Shown here: piece by piece, positions 45,485-53,433 of the stretch
Layout of the letters: the number at the start of each line of letters is the position of its first letter
Position numbering within the stretch: position 1 is the stretch's first letter
Assembly: GCA_000314955.1 (NCBI GenBank)
Contig: BAEM01000003.1
Coordinates: forward strand, 1-64,000
Direction: 5' to 3'
From: Paraglaciecola chathamensis S18K6
GTDB lineage: Bacteria; Pseudomonadota; Gammaproteobacteria; Enterobacterales; Alteromonadaceae
DNA: 64,000 bases
The notes under the pieces: generated by a model
What the model was told of the DNA's origin: nothing
Database searches by the model: none
The model's input: the letters and a program-made list of their open reading frames with translations, nothing else
Program-made: the position numbers and the translations under genes

Positions 45485-46705
45485 ATGAATTTTTATGCTG
45501 CCAGACAACCCATATTACATGCAGATAAATCACTATTTGCCTATGAGTTGTTGTTCCGTGATAGTTTAGAAAACACTTTCCCAAATATAAACGAGGATGA
45601 AGCCACGGCGAAAATGGTGGCAAGTCTGCAATTTAACTTGGGACTAGACAGTTTATTACCCAATACCCTGGCTTTTATTAATTTCACCCACAATTCATTA
45701 CTGGATGGCTACCCATTGATGCTCCCTAAAGAGCAAATTGTCGTGGAAATATTAGAGACGGTAAAGCCAGGTAAAAAGCTGTTAAACGCCTGTATCGATC
45801 TGAAAAAGAAAGGCTATATCATCGCCCTCGATGACTATATTCATCAGAATGTTTGGTTGCATTTTTACCCTTATGTCGACATCATTAAAATCGACTATCA
45901 AGAGACCTCGCATCATCAAATTCTACAAATTATCGAAGCGATTAAACCCTTTCCTAATATCAAATTACTGGCTGAAAAAATCGAAAACCATCAAGAGTAT
46001 TTGCAAGCGTTAGAGTACGGCTGTTGTTATTTCCAAGGTTACTTTTTCAGTAAGCCTGAGTTAATTAAAAACACAGCGTTAACACCCTCGCAAATGGCGA
46101 TTGCCAAATTAATGGGTGAAATGGCAAAAGAAGAGCCAAACATTAAGCTCATTTCCCAGGCGTTTGAGTCTGACGTGAGTCTTTCATTTAAACTCTTACG
46201 CTATGCCCAATCCCCCATATTCAAACGCACAAAGCAAATTGAAACCATCAAACAAGCCATAGTCGTATTAGGCCAAAACGAATTGAGGCGGTTTGTATCT
46301 TTGTTGTTTACTGCCCAGTTTAGCGAAGGCAAACCGGCTGAATTAACCGTCATGTCATTGTCTCGCGCGCATTACTGTGAATTACTCACGGAATATTCTA
46401 ATCAGCGTGACGGTATCGCATCTGCATTTCTTGTAGGGCTTCTGTCTTTACTCGACGCCATGTTAGACGCAGACATCGCAGAGCTTATGGCGAAACTGCC
46501 TATTTCCCAGGCCATTAAAGACAGCATTGTGCTGCGACAAGGAGAACAAGCTCAATACCTTATGTTGAGTGAGTTTTTCGAAAATGGTCAGTGGAGCGAC
46601 GTGAACAGGCTGTGTGAAAATCTTGATGTCAATTTTGATGATGCATTTGCGATGTTTCAACGTTCACAGCTTTGGGCTAAAGAAAGACTTCAAGCGCTGA
46701 CCTAA
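45485..46705 (+). CDS. EAL-HDOD domain signalling protein (YuxH-like)
   Basis: The product has 406 residues. The N-terminal EAL-like domain reads ARQPILHADKSLFAYELLFR, so EAL is replaced by ELL, and catalytic phosphodiesterase activity is unlikely. The C-terminal HDOD domain (about 200-390) is a non-catalytic HD relative. Such proteins act as signalling adaptors, for example on motility or twitching. It starts 20 bp after putP, possibly by chance. Confidence 0.9.
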   Translation: MNFYAARQPILHADKSLFAYELLFRDSLENTFPNINEDEATAKMVASLQFNLGLDSLLPNTLAFINFTHNSLLDGYPLMLPKEQIVVEILETVKPGKKLLNACIDLKKKGYIIALDDYIHQNVWLHFYPYVDIIKIDYQETSHHQILQIIEAIKPFPNIKLLAEKIENHQEYLQALEYGCCYFQGYFFSKPELIKNTALTPSQMAIAKLMGEMAKEEPNIKLISQAFESDVSLSFKLLRYAQSPIFKRTKQIETIKQAIVVLGQNELRRFVSLLFTAQFSEGKPAELTVMSLSRAHYCELLTEYSNQRDGIASAFLVGLLSLLDAMLDADIAELMAKLPISQAIKDSIVLRQGEQAQYLMLSEFFENGQWSDVNRLCENLDVNFDDAFAMFQRSQLWAKERLQALT

Positions 46706-46742
46706 CCGCAACACCACTCTTCATTCAATCTACTGTCACTTT

Positions 46743-46775
46743 GTCATGATATATTTTTAAAAAATATATCATGAC
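46743..46775. promoter_or_regulatory. 33-nt perfect palindrome upstream of cysD
   Basis: GTCATGATATATTTTT and its complement flank one central A, making a perfect 16-bp inverted repeat without a usable RNA loop or T-run. It lies about 70 bp before the cysD ATG and 38 bp after the EAL/HDOD gene. A DNA operator for the sulfate operon or a terminator are both possible; the shape favours a protein site. Confidence 0.5.
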
Positions 46776-46847
46776 GTCTAGTTTTCGTGATATTGTTCTA
46801 TGCATATAAGATTTTAGTATATCCATTAACCTAGCACGAGAAACTCT

Positions 46848-47762
46848 ATGACTTCGTCGATTCCAAACGTTACACATTTGAAACAGCTAGAAGCGGAAAG
46901 TATTCACATTTTTCGTGAAGTGGCAGCTGAATTTGATAACCCAGTGATGCTTTACTCCGTAGGTAAAGACTCCTCGGTATTGTTGCATTTAGCCCGTAAA
47001 GCTTTTGCACCCGGTAAAATTCCTTTTCCTTTGCTTCATGTTGATACCACGTGGAAATTCCATGAGATGATTGCCTTTCGTGATGAAATGGCAAAGAAGC
47101 ACGACCTAGACTTGTTGGTTCATATCAATCAAGAAGGCGTTGATATGAATATAAGCCCTTTCGTGCATGGCAGTGCTAAGCACACTGATATAATGAAAAC
47201 GGTTGGACTTAAGCAAGCATTAAATAAATATAAATTTGATGCGGCCTTTGGTGGTGCACGGCGTGACGAAGAAAAATCACGAGCCAAAGAGCGTGTTTAT
47301 TCTTTCCGTGATGAAAACCATCGCTGGGATCCCAAAAATCAACGCCCTGAATTATGGAATATCTATAATTCACAAATTAACAAAGGCGAGAGCATCCGTG
47401 TATTCCCTATGTCTAACTGGACTGAGTTAGATATTTGGCAATACATCTACATGGAAAATATCGAAATTCCTTCGTTGTATCTAGCCAAGCCGCGTCCCGT
47501 TGTTGAGCGCGATGGTTTGCTGATCATGGTTGATGATGAACGCATGCCTTTAGAAGAAGGTGAAACCCCAGAAATGCGTTCAGTGCGTTTTAGAACACTG
47601 GGCTGCTATCCGCTGACCGGAGCAGTTGAATCGACGGCCAATACGTTACCTGAAGTCATCCAAGAAATGCTGCTAACGAAGACGTCTGAACGTCAGGGCC
47701 GCGTGATTGATAACGATTCATCTGGTTCTATGGAAAAGAAAAAGATGGAAGGTTACTTCTAA
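46848..47762 (+). CDS. cysD: Sulfate adenylyltransferase subunit 2
   Basis: The product has 304 residues, typical for CysD. The PP-loop SVGKDS (37-42) binds [19 protein letters not shown] and the C-terminal [11 protein letters not shown] are conserved. With the GTPase CysN it makes adenosine 5'-phosphosulfate. It is the first gene of a five-gene operon in which cysC and cysQ, unusually, sit between cysD and cysN; its stop overlaps the cysC start by 1 bp. Confidence 0.97.
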   Translation: MTSSIPNVTHLKQLEAESIHIFREVAAEFDNPVMLYSVGKDSSVLLHLARKAFAPGKIPFPLLHVDTTWKFHEMIAFRDEMAKKHDLDLLVHINQEGVDMNISPFVHGSAKHTDIMKTVGLKQALNKYKFDAAFGGARRDEEKSRAKERVYSFRDENHRWDPKNQRPELWNIYNSQINKGESIRVFPMSNWTELDIWQYIYMENIEIPSLYLAKPRPVVERDGLLIMVDDERMPLEEGETPEMRSVRFRTLGCYPLTGAVESTANTLPEVIQEMLLTKTSERQGRVIDNDSSGSMEKKKMEGYF

Positions 47763-48358
47763 TGGAAAACAACATTGTTTGGCATCAACATGACGTCGAC
47801 AAGCAGCGCCGCGCTCAGGCTAAAGGGCAAAAACCGTGTGTTGTATGGCTAACAGGGTTAAGCGGCTCAGGCAAATCTACCATTGCTAATTTATTGGAAA
47901 AAAAACTAGCGGATAATGGTAAACATACCTACTTGCTCGACGGCGATAACGTGCGTCATGGGCTCAATGGCGATCTTACCTTTAGCGATAAAGACCGCGT
48001 TGAAAACATTCGTCGCATCAGTGAACTAGCTAAGCTCTTCGTAGATTCAGGCTTGATTGTAATTACTGCATTTATCTCGCCGTTTAAAGGTGAGCGTGAC
48101 TATTGCCGCAATCTATTGCAAGAAAATGAGTTTGTAGAGGTGTTTGTTGATACCCCGTTAGAGGAGTGCGAAAAGCGCGATCCTAAAGGGTTATATCAAA
48201 AAGCACGTGCTGGAGAAATCACCGATTTCACAGGCATAAGCTCCCCCTATGAAGCACCAGAGTCGCCAGAGGTTATCCTCAACTTTAGTGGCCAAAGTGC
48301 ACAGGAGTCTGCTGAGCAGCTTTTCACTCAATTAAAGCAAAAAGGATTGATTGACTAA
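47762..48358 (+). CDS. cysC: Adenylylsulfate kinase
   Basis: The product has 198 residues. The P-loop GLSGSGKST (32-40) and the APS-binding [13 protein letters not shown] block are present, followed by [10 protein letters not shown]. It phosphorylates APS to PAPS, the sulfate donor. Stop-start overlaps on both sides (with cysD and cysQ) show translational coupling in the operon. Confidence 0.97.
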   Translation: MENNIVWHQHDVDKQRRAQAKGQKPCVVWLTGLSGSGKSTIANLLEKKLADNGKHTYLLDGDNVRHGLNGDLTFSDKDRVENIRRISELAKLFVDSGLIVITAFISPFKGERDYCRNLLQENEFVEVFVDTPLEECEKRDPKGLYQKARAGEITDFTGISSPYEAPESPEVILNFSGQSAQESAEQLFTQLKQKGLID

Positions 48359-49146
48359 TGCTAGATAGCACATTAATAGACAAAGTGACGCAGATTGCTC
48401 ACCAAGCCGGTGAAGCCATAATGGAAATCTATCAGCGTGATTTCGCCATTTATGAAAAGTCTGATGAAAGCCCGCTGACTGAGGCCGATTTAGCTGCCCA
48501 CAATTGTATTGTGAACGGCTTACAAGCCGTATCAGATTTACCTATTTTGTCAGAAGAGTCTGCCAATATTCCTTGGTCAGAGCGACAAACGTGGGATAAA
48601 TACTGGTTAGTAGACCCTCTTGATGGCACCAAAGAGTTTATTAAAAAGAACGGCGAATTTACGGTCAATATCGCGTTGATTGATAATGGTGAACCCGTCT
48701 TTGGCGTGGTTTTCGCCCCCGTTTTAAAACAAACCTATGTCGGTGTAGTAGGCCAAGGGGCTTATAAGCTTGAAGGCGATAGTCGCACAGCCATTAGCCC
48801 TAAAACAAAGAGCGAAGGTGAACAGTGGCGCGTAGTAGGCAGCCGTTCACATCAAAGCCCTGACATTCAAGCGCTACTTGCCAAACTTGGCGGAGAGCCT
48901 GAGCTTGTCGCCATGGGCAGTTCATTAAAGTTATGTTTGGTTGCTGAAGGTGCAGCACATTTGTACCCGCGTTTAGGCCCCACGTCCGAATGGGACACAG
49001 GTGCAGCTGACGCAGTGGTTCGTGCTGCAGGTGGTAAAGTGACGATTATTGAAAGTGCCACCAATGTGTTCGACGAACACGCTAAACCTCTTAGTTACAA
49101 TCAAAAAGAATCCGTTTTAAACCCTTATTTTCTTGTGAGTTGCTGA
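48358..49146 (+). CDS. cysQ: 3'(2'),5'-bisphosphate nucleotidase
   Basis: The product has 262 residues of the inositol monophosphatase fold. Metal sites are visible: EES near 66-68 and DPLDGT (86-91), with WDTGAADAV near the C-terminus. It removes the 3' phosphate from PAP, the by-product of PAPS use, and so relieves inhibition of the pathway. Its place between cysC and cysN is unusual; the end overlaps the upstream side of cysN. Confidence 0.95.
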   Translation: MLDSTLIDKVTQIAHQAGEAIMEIYQRDFAIYEKSDESPLTEADLAAHNCIVNGLQAVSDLPILSEESANIPWSERQTWDKYWLVDPLDGTKEFIKKNGEFTVNIALIDNGEPVFGVVFAPVLKQTYVGVVGQGAYKLEGDSRTAISPKTKSEGEQWRVVGSRSHQSPDIQALLAKLGGEPELVAMGSSLKLCLVAEGAAHLYPRLGPTSEWDTGAADAVVRAAGGKVTIIESATNVFDEHAKPLSYNQKESVLNPYFLVSC

Positions 49147-49148
49147 TC

Positions 49149-50558
49149 ATGAATAGTGAAAATGCGTTATTACAATCTGACATCCTTGCGTACCTTGAGC
49201 AGCATGAAAAGAAAGACATGCTGCGTTTTTTAACCTGCGGTAGCGTAGATGACGGTAAAAGTACTTTAATTGGTCGTTTATTACACGACTCGAAAATGAT
49301 TTATGAAGATCAACTTGCCGCTATTACTAAAGACAGTAAAAAGTCTGGTACCACTGGCGACAAAGTAGATTTAGCGTTGTTGGTTGATGGCCTTGCCTCA
49401 GAGCGTGAGCAAGGGATCACCATAGATGTAGCCTACCGCTACTTCTCAACGGATAAACGTAAATTTATCATTGCTGACACCCCTGGACATGAGCAATACA
49501 CCCGCAACATGGTAACAGGCGCTTCAACGTGCGATCTTGCGATCATATTGGTTGACGCCCGCGCTGGCGTTAAAACCCAAACCCGTCGTCACTCATTTTT
49601 AGTATCTCTACTAGGCATAAAACATGTCATTGTGGCGATAAACAAAATGGATTTGATGGAATATAGCGAAGAAGTATACGAGAACATCAAAAAAGATTAC
49701 TTGGTCTTTTCTGAGCAACTCGATATCCCTGATATCCAGTTTGTCCCTATCTCTGCGCTTGATGGCGATAACGTTGTTAACAAAAGCGAAAATACCCCTT
49801 GGTTTCAAGGTAGTACATTGATGAAAACCTTGGAAAATATCGAAATCGGCAGTGATGCCAATGTCGATGATTTCCGCTTTCCTGTACAGTATGTTAACCG
49901 CCCTAACCTTAATTTCCGTGGTTTTGCTGGCACTGTGGTGTCTGGCCAAATCAAGAAAGGCGATAAGATCACAGCCCTGCCCTCAGGTAAGCAATCGACG
50001 GTGCGCTCTATCGTTGGTTTCGGAGGTGAGCAAGAGATAGCACATACCCCGCTGACAACCACAATCACCCTTGAAGATGAAATTGATATTTCACGTGGTG
50101 ATATGATTGTTAAGTCTGACAACTTGCCGCTGCAAAGTAGCGCCTATGAAGTCAACTTAGTCTGGATGGATGAATCCCCATTAATGCCTAACAAGCAGTA
50201 TGGTTTCAAATTCGCCACTAAGTTTGTTCCTGGTAGCGTAACGAATATCGATTATCAGATTGACGTTAACACCATGGAACACAAGGAGGCAGTGCGCCTT
50301 AATCTAAATGAAATTGGCGTCGGTAAAATTAAACTGACCCAGTCTGTCGCTTGTGATCCGTATACGAAAAACCGTGAAACAGGTGCATTCATTATCATCG
50401 ACCGTCTCACTAACAGCACAGTAGGCGCCGGTATGGTGATTGACACAGCGCAAGAATCAAGTGCAAAAGCTGAATTTTCGGAATTTGAACTTGAGTTTAA
50501 CGCGTTAGTCAGAAAGCACTTCCCTCATTGGAATGCTACCGATATCACTAAGCTGTAG
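49149..50558 (+). CDS. cysN: Sulfate adenylyltransferase subunit 1 (GTPase)
   Basis: About 469 residues from the ATG at 49149; the TTG nine bases earlier is not needed. GTPase motifs GSVDDGKST (31-39), DTPGHEQY and NKMD are followed by EF-Tu-like beta-barrel domains. GTP hydrolysis drives APS formation by CysD. It has no fused APS kinase domain, as a separate cysC is present. Confidence 0.97.
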   Translation: MNSENALLQSDILAYLEQHEKKDMLRFLTCGSVDDGKSTLIGRLLHDSKMIYEDQLAAITKDSKKSGTTGDKVDLALLVDGLASEREQGITIDVAYRYFSTDKRKFIIADTPGHEQYTRNMVTGASTCDLAIILVDARAGVKTQTRRHSFLVSLLGIKHVIVAINKMDLMEYSEEVYENIKKDYLVFSEQLDIPDIQFVPISALDGDNVVNKSENTPWFQGSTLMKTLENIEIGSDANVDDFRFPVQYVNRPNLNFRGFAGTVVSGQIKKGDKITALPSGKQSTVRSIVGFGGEQEIAHTPLTTTITLEDEIDISRGDMIVKSDNLPLQSSAYEVNLVWMDESPLMPNKQYGFKFATKFVPGSVTNIDYQIDVNTMEHKEAVRLNLNEIGVGKIKLTQSVACDPYTKNRETGAFIIIDRLTNSTVGAGMVIDTAQESSAKAEFSEFELEFNALVRKHFPHWNATDITKL

Positions 50559-50576
50559 GCGCAACGTCGATACTAT

Positions 50577-52304
50577 ATGGACATAAACCAGTTTCTGGTA
50601 TTAGCAATATTTACCGGTACATTAGCGGCGCTTATTCTGACGAATAAGCGCCCTTCTTCTATTTTTGCAGGTACACTGCTCGCGCTCTTATTGAGCCAGC
50701 AACTGTCTCTTTCAAACATAGCGAATAATTTCACTAACCAAGGTTTAATTACCTTGGTGCTGTTGCTCATTGTCAGCACCGCCGTAGACAAAACGTCGTT
50801 GGTAAAACGTCTTGGCCGGACTTTGATAGTGGCAAACTTTAAACACAGCTATTGGCGATTATTCGGGCTTACTTTTGTTTCATCCGCTTTTTTAAACAAT
50901 ACAGCGGTGGTTGCCAGCCTGATCGGCCCGACAAAACAGAATCAATACCATCCTGCTTCACGTTTGCTTATCCCGCTTTCCTATGCAGCTATTCTAGGTG
51001 GCACGGTAACGCTAATTGGTACCTCAACAAACCTGATCGTCGATAGTTTTATGCGTGAGCATGGTCACGCTGGCTTTAACTTTTGGGATTTCACGCTGTA
51101 TGGTCTTATCGCCGGTCTCAGCTGTGGTTTATTGATGTTTCTGCTCAGCCCTATGTTGCCTTCAATCGAAAATAAAAACCGCCAATACAACAGTTATTTT
51201 ATCGAGGCTAAAGTAGAAGCGGATTCTGAGTTAATCGGTAAAAGCGTTGAACAAAATCACTTGCGAAACCTACCTGATTTATTCTTAGTCGAAGTGGTTC
51301 GCAACGGTCAACTCATTAGCCCAGTCAATCCGGGCCTGGTGATACAACAAAACGATAAATTGATTTTTTCTGGTGATATCCAAAAAGTAGATAACCTAAG
51401 TCACATTAAAGGTTTGTCTCTGTTTGCTGAGTCAAATGGTTTACTACGCGAAAACCTCACAGAGGTGATTATTTCAAACCGCGCACAGATTATTGGGAAA
51501 ACCCTTAAAAGCATCGGATTCAGGGCATTGTTTGACGCGGCGGTTGTAGCCATTCGCCGAGATGGGGAAACACTGTCCGGTAAACTGGGGGAAATAAAAC
51601 TTCAATCTGGGGACTTTTTATTACTGGCCACTGGCCCTGACTTTGTTCAGCGTCAGAATTTAACCAAGAACTTTTTTATATTATCTGAGAAAAAGGTCGC
51701 GAAAAAACTACTCAATAAACAAGAGTGGATAACCCTAGGTGGGTTTATTTTGACAATTGCGCTAGCGGCAGCGAGCGTTGTCCCACTAGCCACAGGATTA
51801 CTCTTTTTCCTAGCAGTGTTAGTAGCAACCCATGTCACGTCAATGAACGAAGTAAAACGTCACTTGCCTTTAGAGCTTATCATCGTGATTGTTGGCGCGT
51901 TGAGCCTTGCCAGTGCGCTTGAAGGTGCTGGAGTTATTACCTTGCTCACTAACGTTCTTGAGCCTTATATGACAAGCTCAAGCCCGTTTATCGCTCTGGT
52001 CATTATTTACCTCACCACTCTACTATTAACCGAAGTCGTCACCAATAATGCTGCGGCAGCATTAATGTTCCCCTTTGCTTATGGCTTAGTAGAAAGTTTA
52101 GGTGTGCCGTTAATGCCCTTTGCCTTAGCCGTCGCATTTGCTGCAAGCGCAAGCTTTATTTCACCCTACGGTTATCAAACAAATTTACTGGTATTTAGCG
52201 CAAGCAATTATAAATTTAAGCACTTTGTGAAATTTGGCCTGCCAATTTCGATTTGTTATTCCGCTATCGTGCTATCTCTGTTGAAATACACGTACCAGCT
52301 CTAA
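50577..52304 (+). CDS. SLC13 family permease with TrkA-C domains, probable sulfate transporter
   Basis: The product has 575 residues: six helices with SAFLNNTAVVASLIGP near 103-118 and IGTSTNLIVDSF, then two cytoplasmic TrkA-C (RCK_C) domains (about 210-285 and 300-375), then a second membrane half with TNNAAAALMFPFAYG. Such carriers take up sulfate or dicarboxylates with sodium. Its position 18 bp after cysN makes sulfate the likely substrate. A strong terminator follows. Confidence 0.9.
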   Translation: MDINQFLVLAIFTGTLAALILTNKRPSSIFAGTLLALLLSQQLSLSNIANNFTNQGLITLVLLLIVSTAVDKTSLVKRLGRTLIVANFKHSYWRLFGLTFVSSAFLNNTAVVASLIGPTKQNQYHPASRLLIPLSYAAILGGTVTLIGTSTNLIVDSFMREHGHAGFNFWDFTLYGLIAGLSCGLLMFLLSPMLPSIENKNRQYNSYFIEAKVEADSELIGKSVEQNHLRNLPDLFLVEVVRNGQLISPVNPGLVIQQNDKLIFSGDIQKVDNLSHIKGLSLFAESNGLLRENLTEVIISNRAQIIGKTLKSIGFRALFDAAVVAIRRDGETLSGKLGEIKLQSGDFLLLATGPDFVQRQNLTKNFFILSEKKVAKKLLNKQEWITLGGFILTIALAAASVVPLATGLLFFLAVLVATHVTSMNEVKRHLPLELIIVIVGALSLASALEGAGVITLLTNVLEPYMTSSSPFIALVIIYLTTLLLTEVVTNNAAAALMFPFAYGLVESLGVPLMPFALAVAFAASASFISPYGYQTNLLVFSASNYKFKHFVKFGLPISICYSAIVLSLLKYTYQL

Positions 52305-52369
52305 TGCTGTTAACAGCTTCAATCATATAGACACTCTCACGCTTGAAAAATAGCGAACCATTGAGTCAA

Positions 52370-52403
52370 AAAAAGACGAGAGCATTACTGCTCTCGTCTT
52401 TTT
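52370..52403. terminator. Bidirectional terminator between the sulfate operon and rluF
   Basis: AAAAAGACGAGAGCA pairs with TGCTCTCGTCTTTTT around a TTAC loop (15-bp stem). T-runs arise on both strands, so it can end the rightward transporter transcript and the leftward rluF transcript. Confidence 0.93.
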
Positions 52404-52427
52404 CTAAGCTTGATATAAGTGTAGTTA

Positions 52428-53348
52428 TTATCTTTTTGGCGCGCGGCGGGAGCTAGTTTTAGCTGATGATGCAGAGTGATTTTTCACTTGGCTTCGCTCT
52501 GGTCCTCTATCCGACTTCAATCCTCGATTACCGCTTCGTTTTGCAACATGATTTGTACGCTTATCTGGCACGGCAGTGTCCGTTTTGTGCTTAGCGTCCT
52601 CGGCTGTTTTCGTCGAGCCCGCCACCGCACTGTTGATTTCGTGCATTTCATCGGGCGTTAAATTGCGCCACTGTCCTACTTTTAACCCTGCTAAACGAAT
52701 AGACATGATGCGACTGCGCTTTAGCTTAGTCACGCCATAGCCTAAGTACTCACACATACGCCGAATTTGACGATTTAAGCCTTGCGTTAAAATAATTCGA
52801 AAGACGAATTTGCTTTGCATGGTTACCGTACAGGGTTTGGTGACAGTGTCGAGTATGGGCACACCAGCCGCCATAGCCTGTATAAAGCGCTCGGTAAGCG
52901 GTCTATCCACCGTCACTATGTATTCTTTGTCATGGGCGTTTTCGGCGCGCAGAATTTTATTGACTATGTCCCCGTCGCTGGTCAAAAAGATCAACCCTTC
53001 AGAAGGTTTGTCTAAGCGCCCAATAGGGAAAATGCGCTCCCGATGGCCAATCGCATCAATAATATTCCCTTTCACATGGCGCTCTGTGGTGCAGGTGATA
53101 CCAACCGGCTTGTGATAAGCCAAATATACTCTGTCTGACTTATTTTCTGCACTTGCTTTAACCAAGTTGCCATCCACTCGTACTTCGTCACCTGGCAACA
53201 CCTTAGTGCCTAATTCGGGAATAACACCATTGATAGTCACTCGGTTGCTATCAATTAATTTATCTGCTTCTCTGCGAGAGCAAAAACCAGAATCACTGAT
53301 GAACTTGTTCAAACGAATGCTGGAAGAGGTTGTATTCGAAGTATTCAA
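52428..53348 (-). CDS. rluF: 23S rRNA pseudouridine synthase RluF
   Basis: The product has 306 residues. An S4 RNA-binding domain (about 11-60) is followed by the RsuA-type catalytic domain with RLDKPSEGL (111-119, catalytic Asp113) and the GLNRQIRRMCEYLGYGVTKL block (in part near 196-212), then a Lys/Arg/Ser-rich tail of about 60 residues. It modifies U2604 of 23S rRNA in E. coli. The best start is TTG; no ATG fits before the S4 domain. Confidence 0.92.
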   Translation of the reverse strand: MNTSNTTSSSIRLNKFISDSGFCSRREADKLIDSNRVTINGVIPELGTKVLPGDEVRVDGNLVKASAENKSDRVYLAYHKPVGITCTTERHVKGNIIDAIGHRERIFPIGRLDKPSEGLIFLTSDGDIVNKILRAENAHDKEYIVTVDRPLTERFIQAMAAGVPILDTVTKPCTVTMQSKFVFRIILTQGLNRQIRRMCEYLGYGVTKLKRSRIMSIRLAGLKVGQWRNLTPDEMHEINSAVAGSTKTAEDAKHKTDTAVPDKRTNHVAKRSGNRGLKSDRGPERSQVKNHSASSAKTSSRRAPKR

Positions 53349-53375
53349 TTTATTTCACTATATGTTGGTTAATGC

Positions 53376-53412
53376 CATTCGTTTTGCCCAGGCTGGCTAG
53401 GCAAAACGAATG
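53376..53412 (-). other. 13-bp hairpin between the DUF349 gene and rluF
   Basis: CATTCGTTTTGCC pairs with GGCAAAACGAATG around an 11-nt loop. It lacks a T-run on the minus strand, so it may attenuate or process a transcript running from the DUF349 gene into rluF. Confidence 0.5.
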
Positions 53413-53433
53413 TGAAACCTTAGAAAAGATAAG

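Noticed and set aside
46743-46775. Palindrome upstream of cysD as a simple intrinsic terminator
   Set aside because: No loop and no T-run after the stem on either strand, so it is listed as a possible operator instead.
52527-53115. Plus-strand frames opposite rluF
   Set aside because: Antisense to conserved catalytic residues of RluF; shadow frames.
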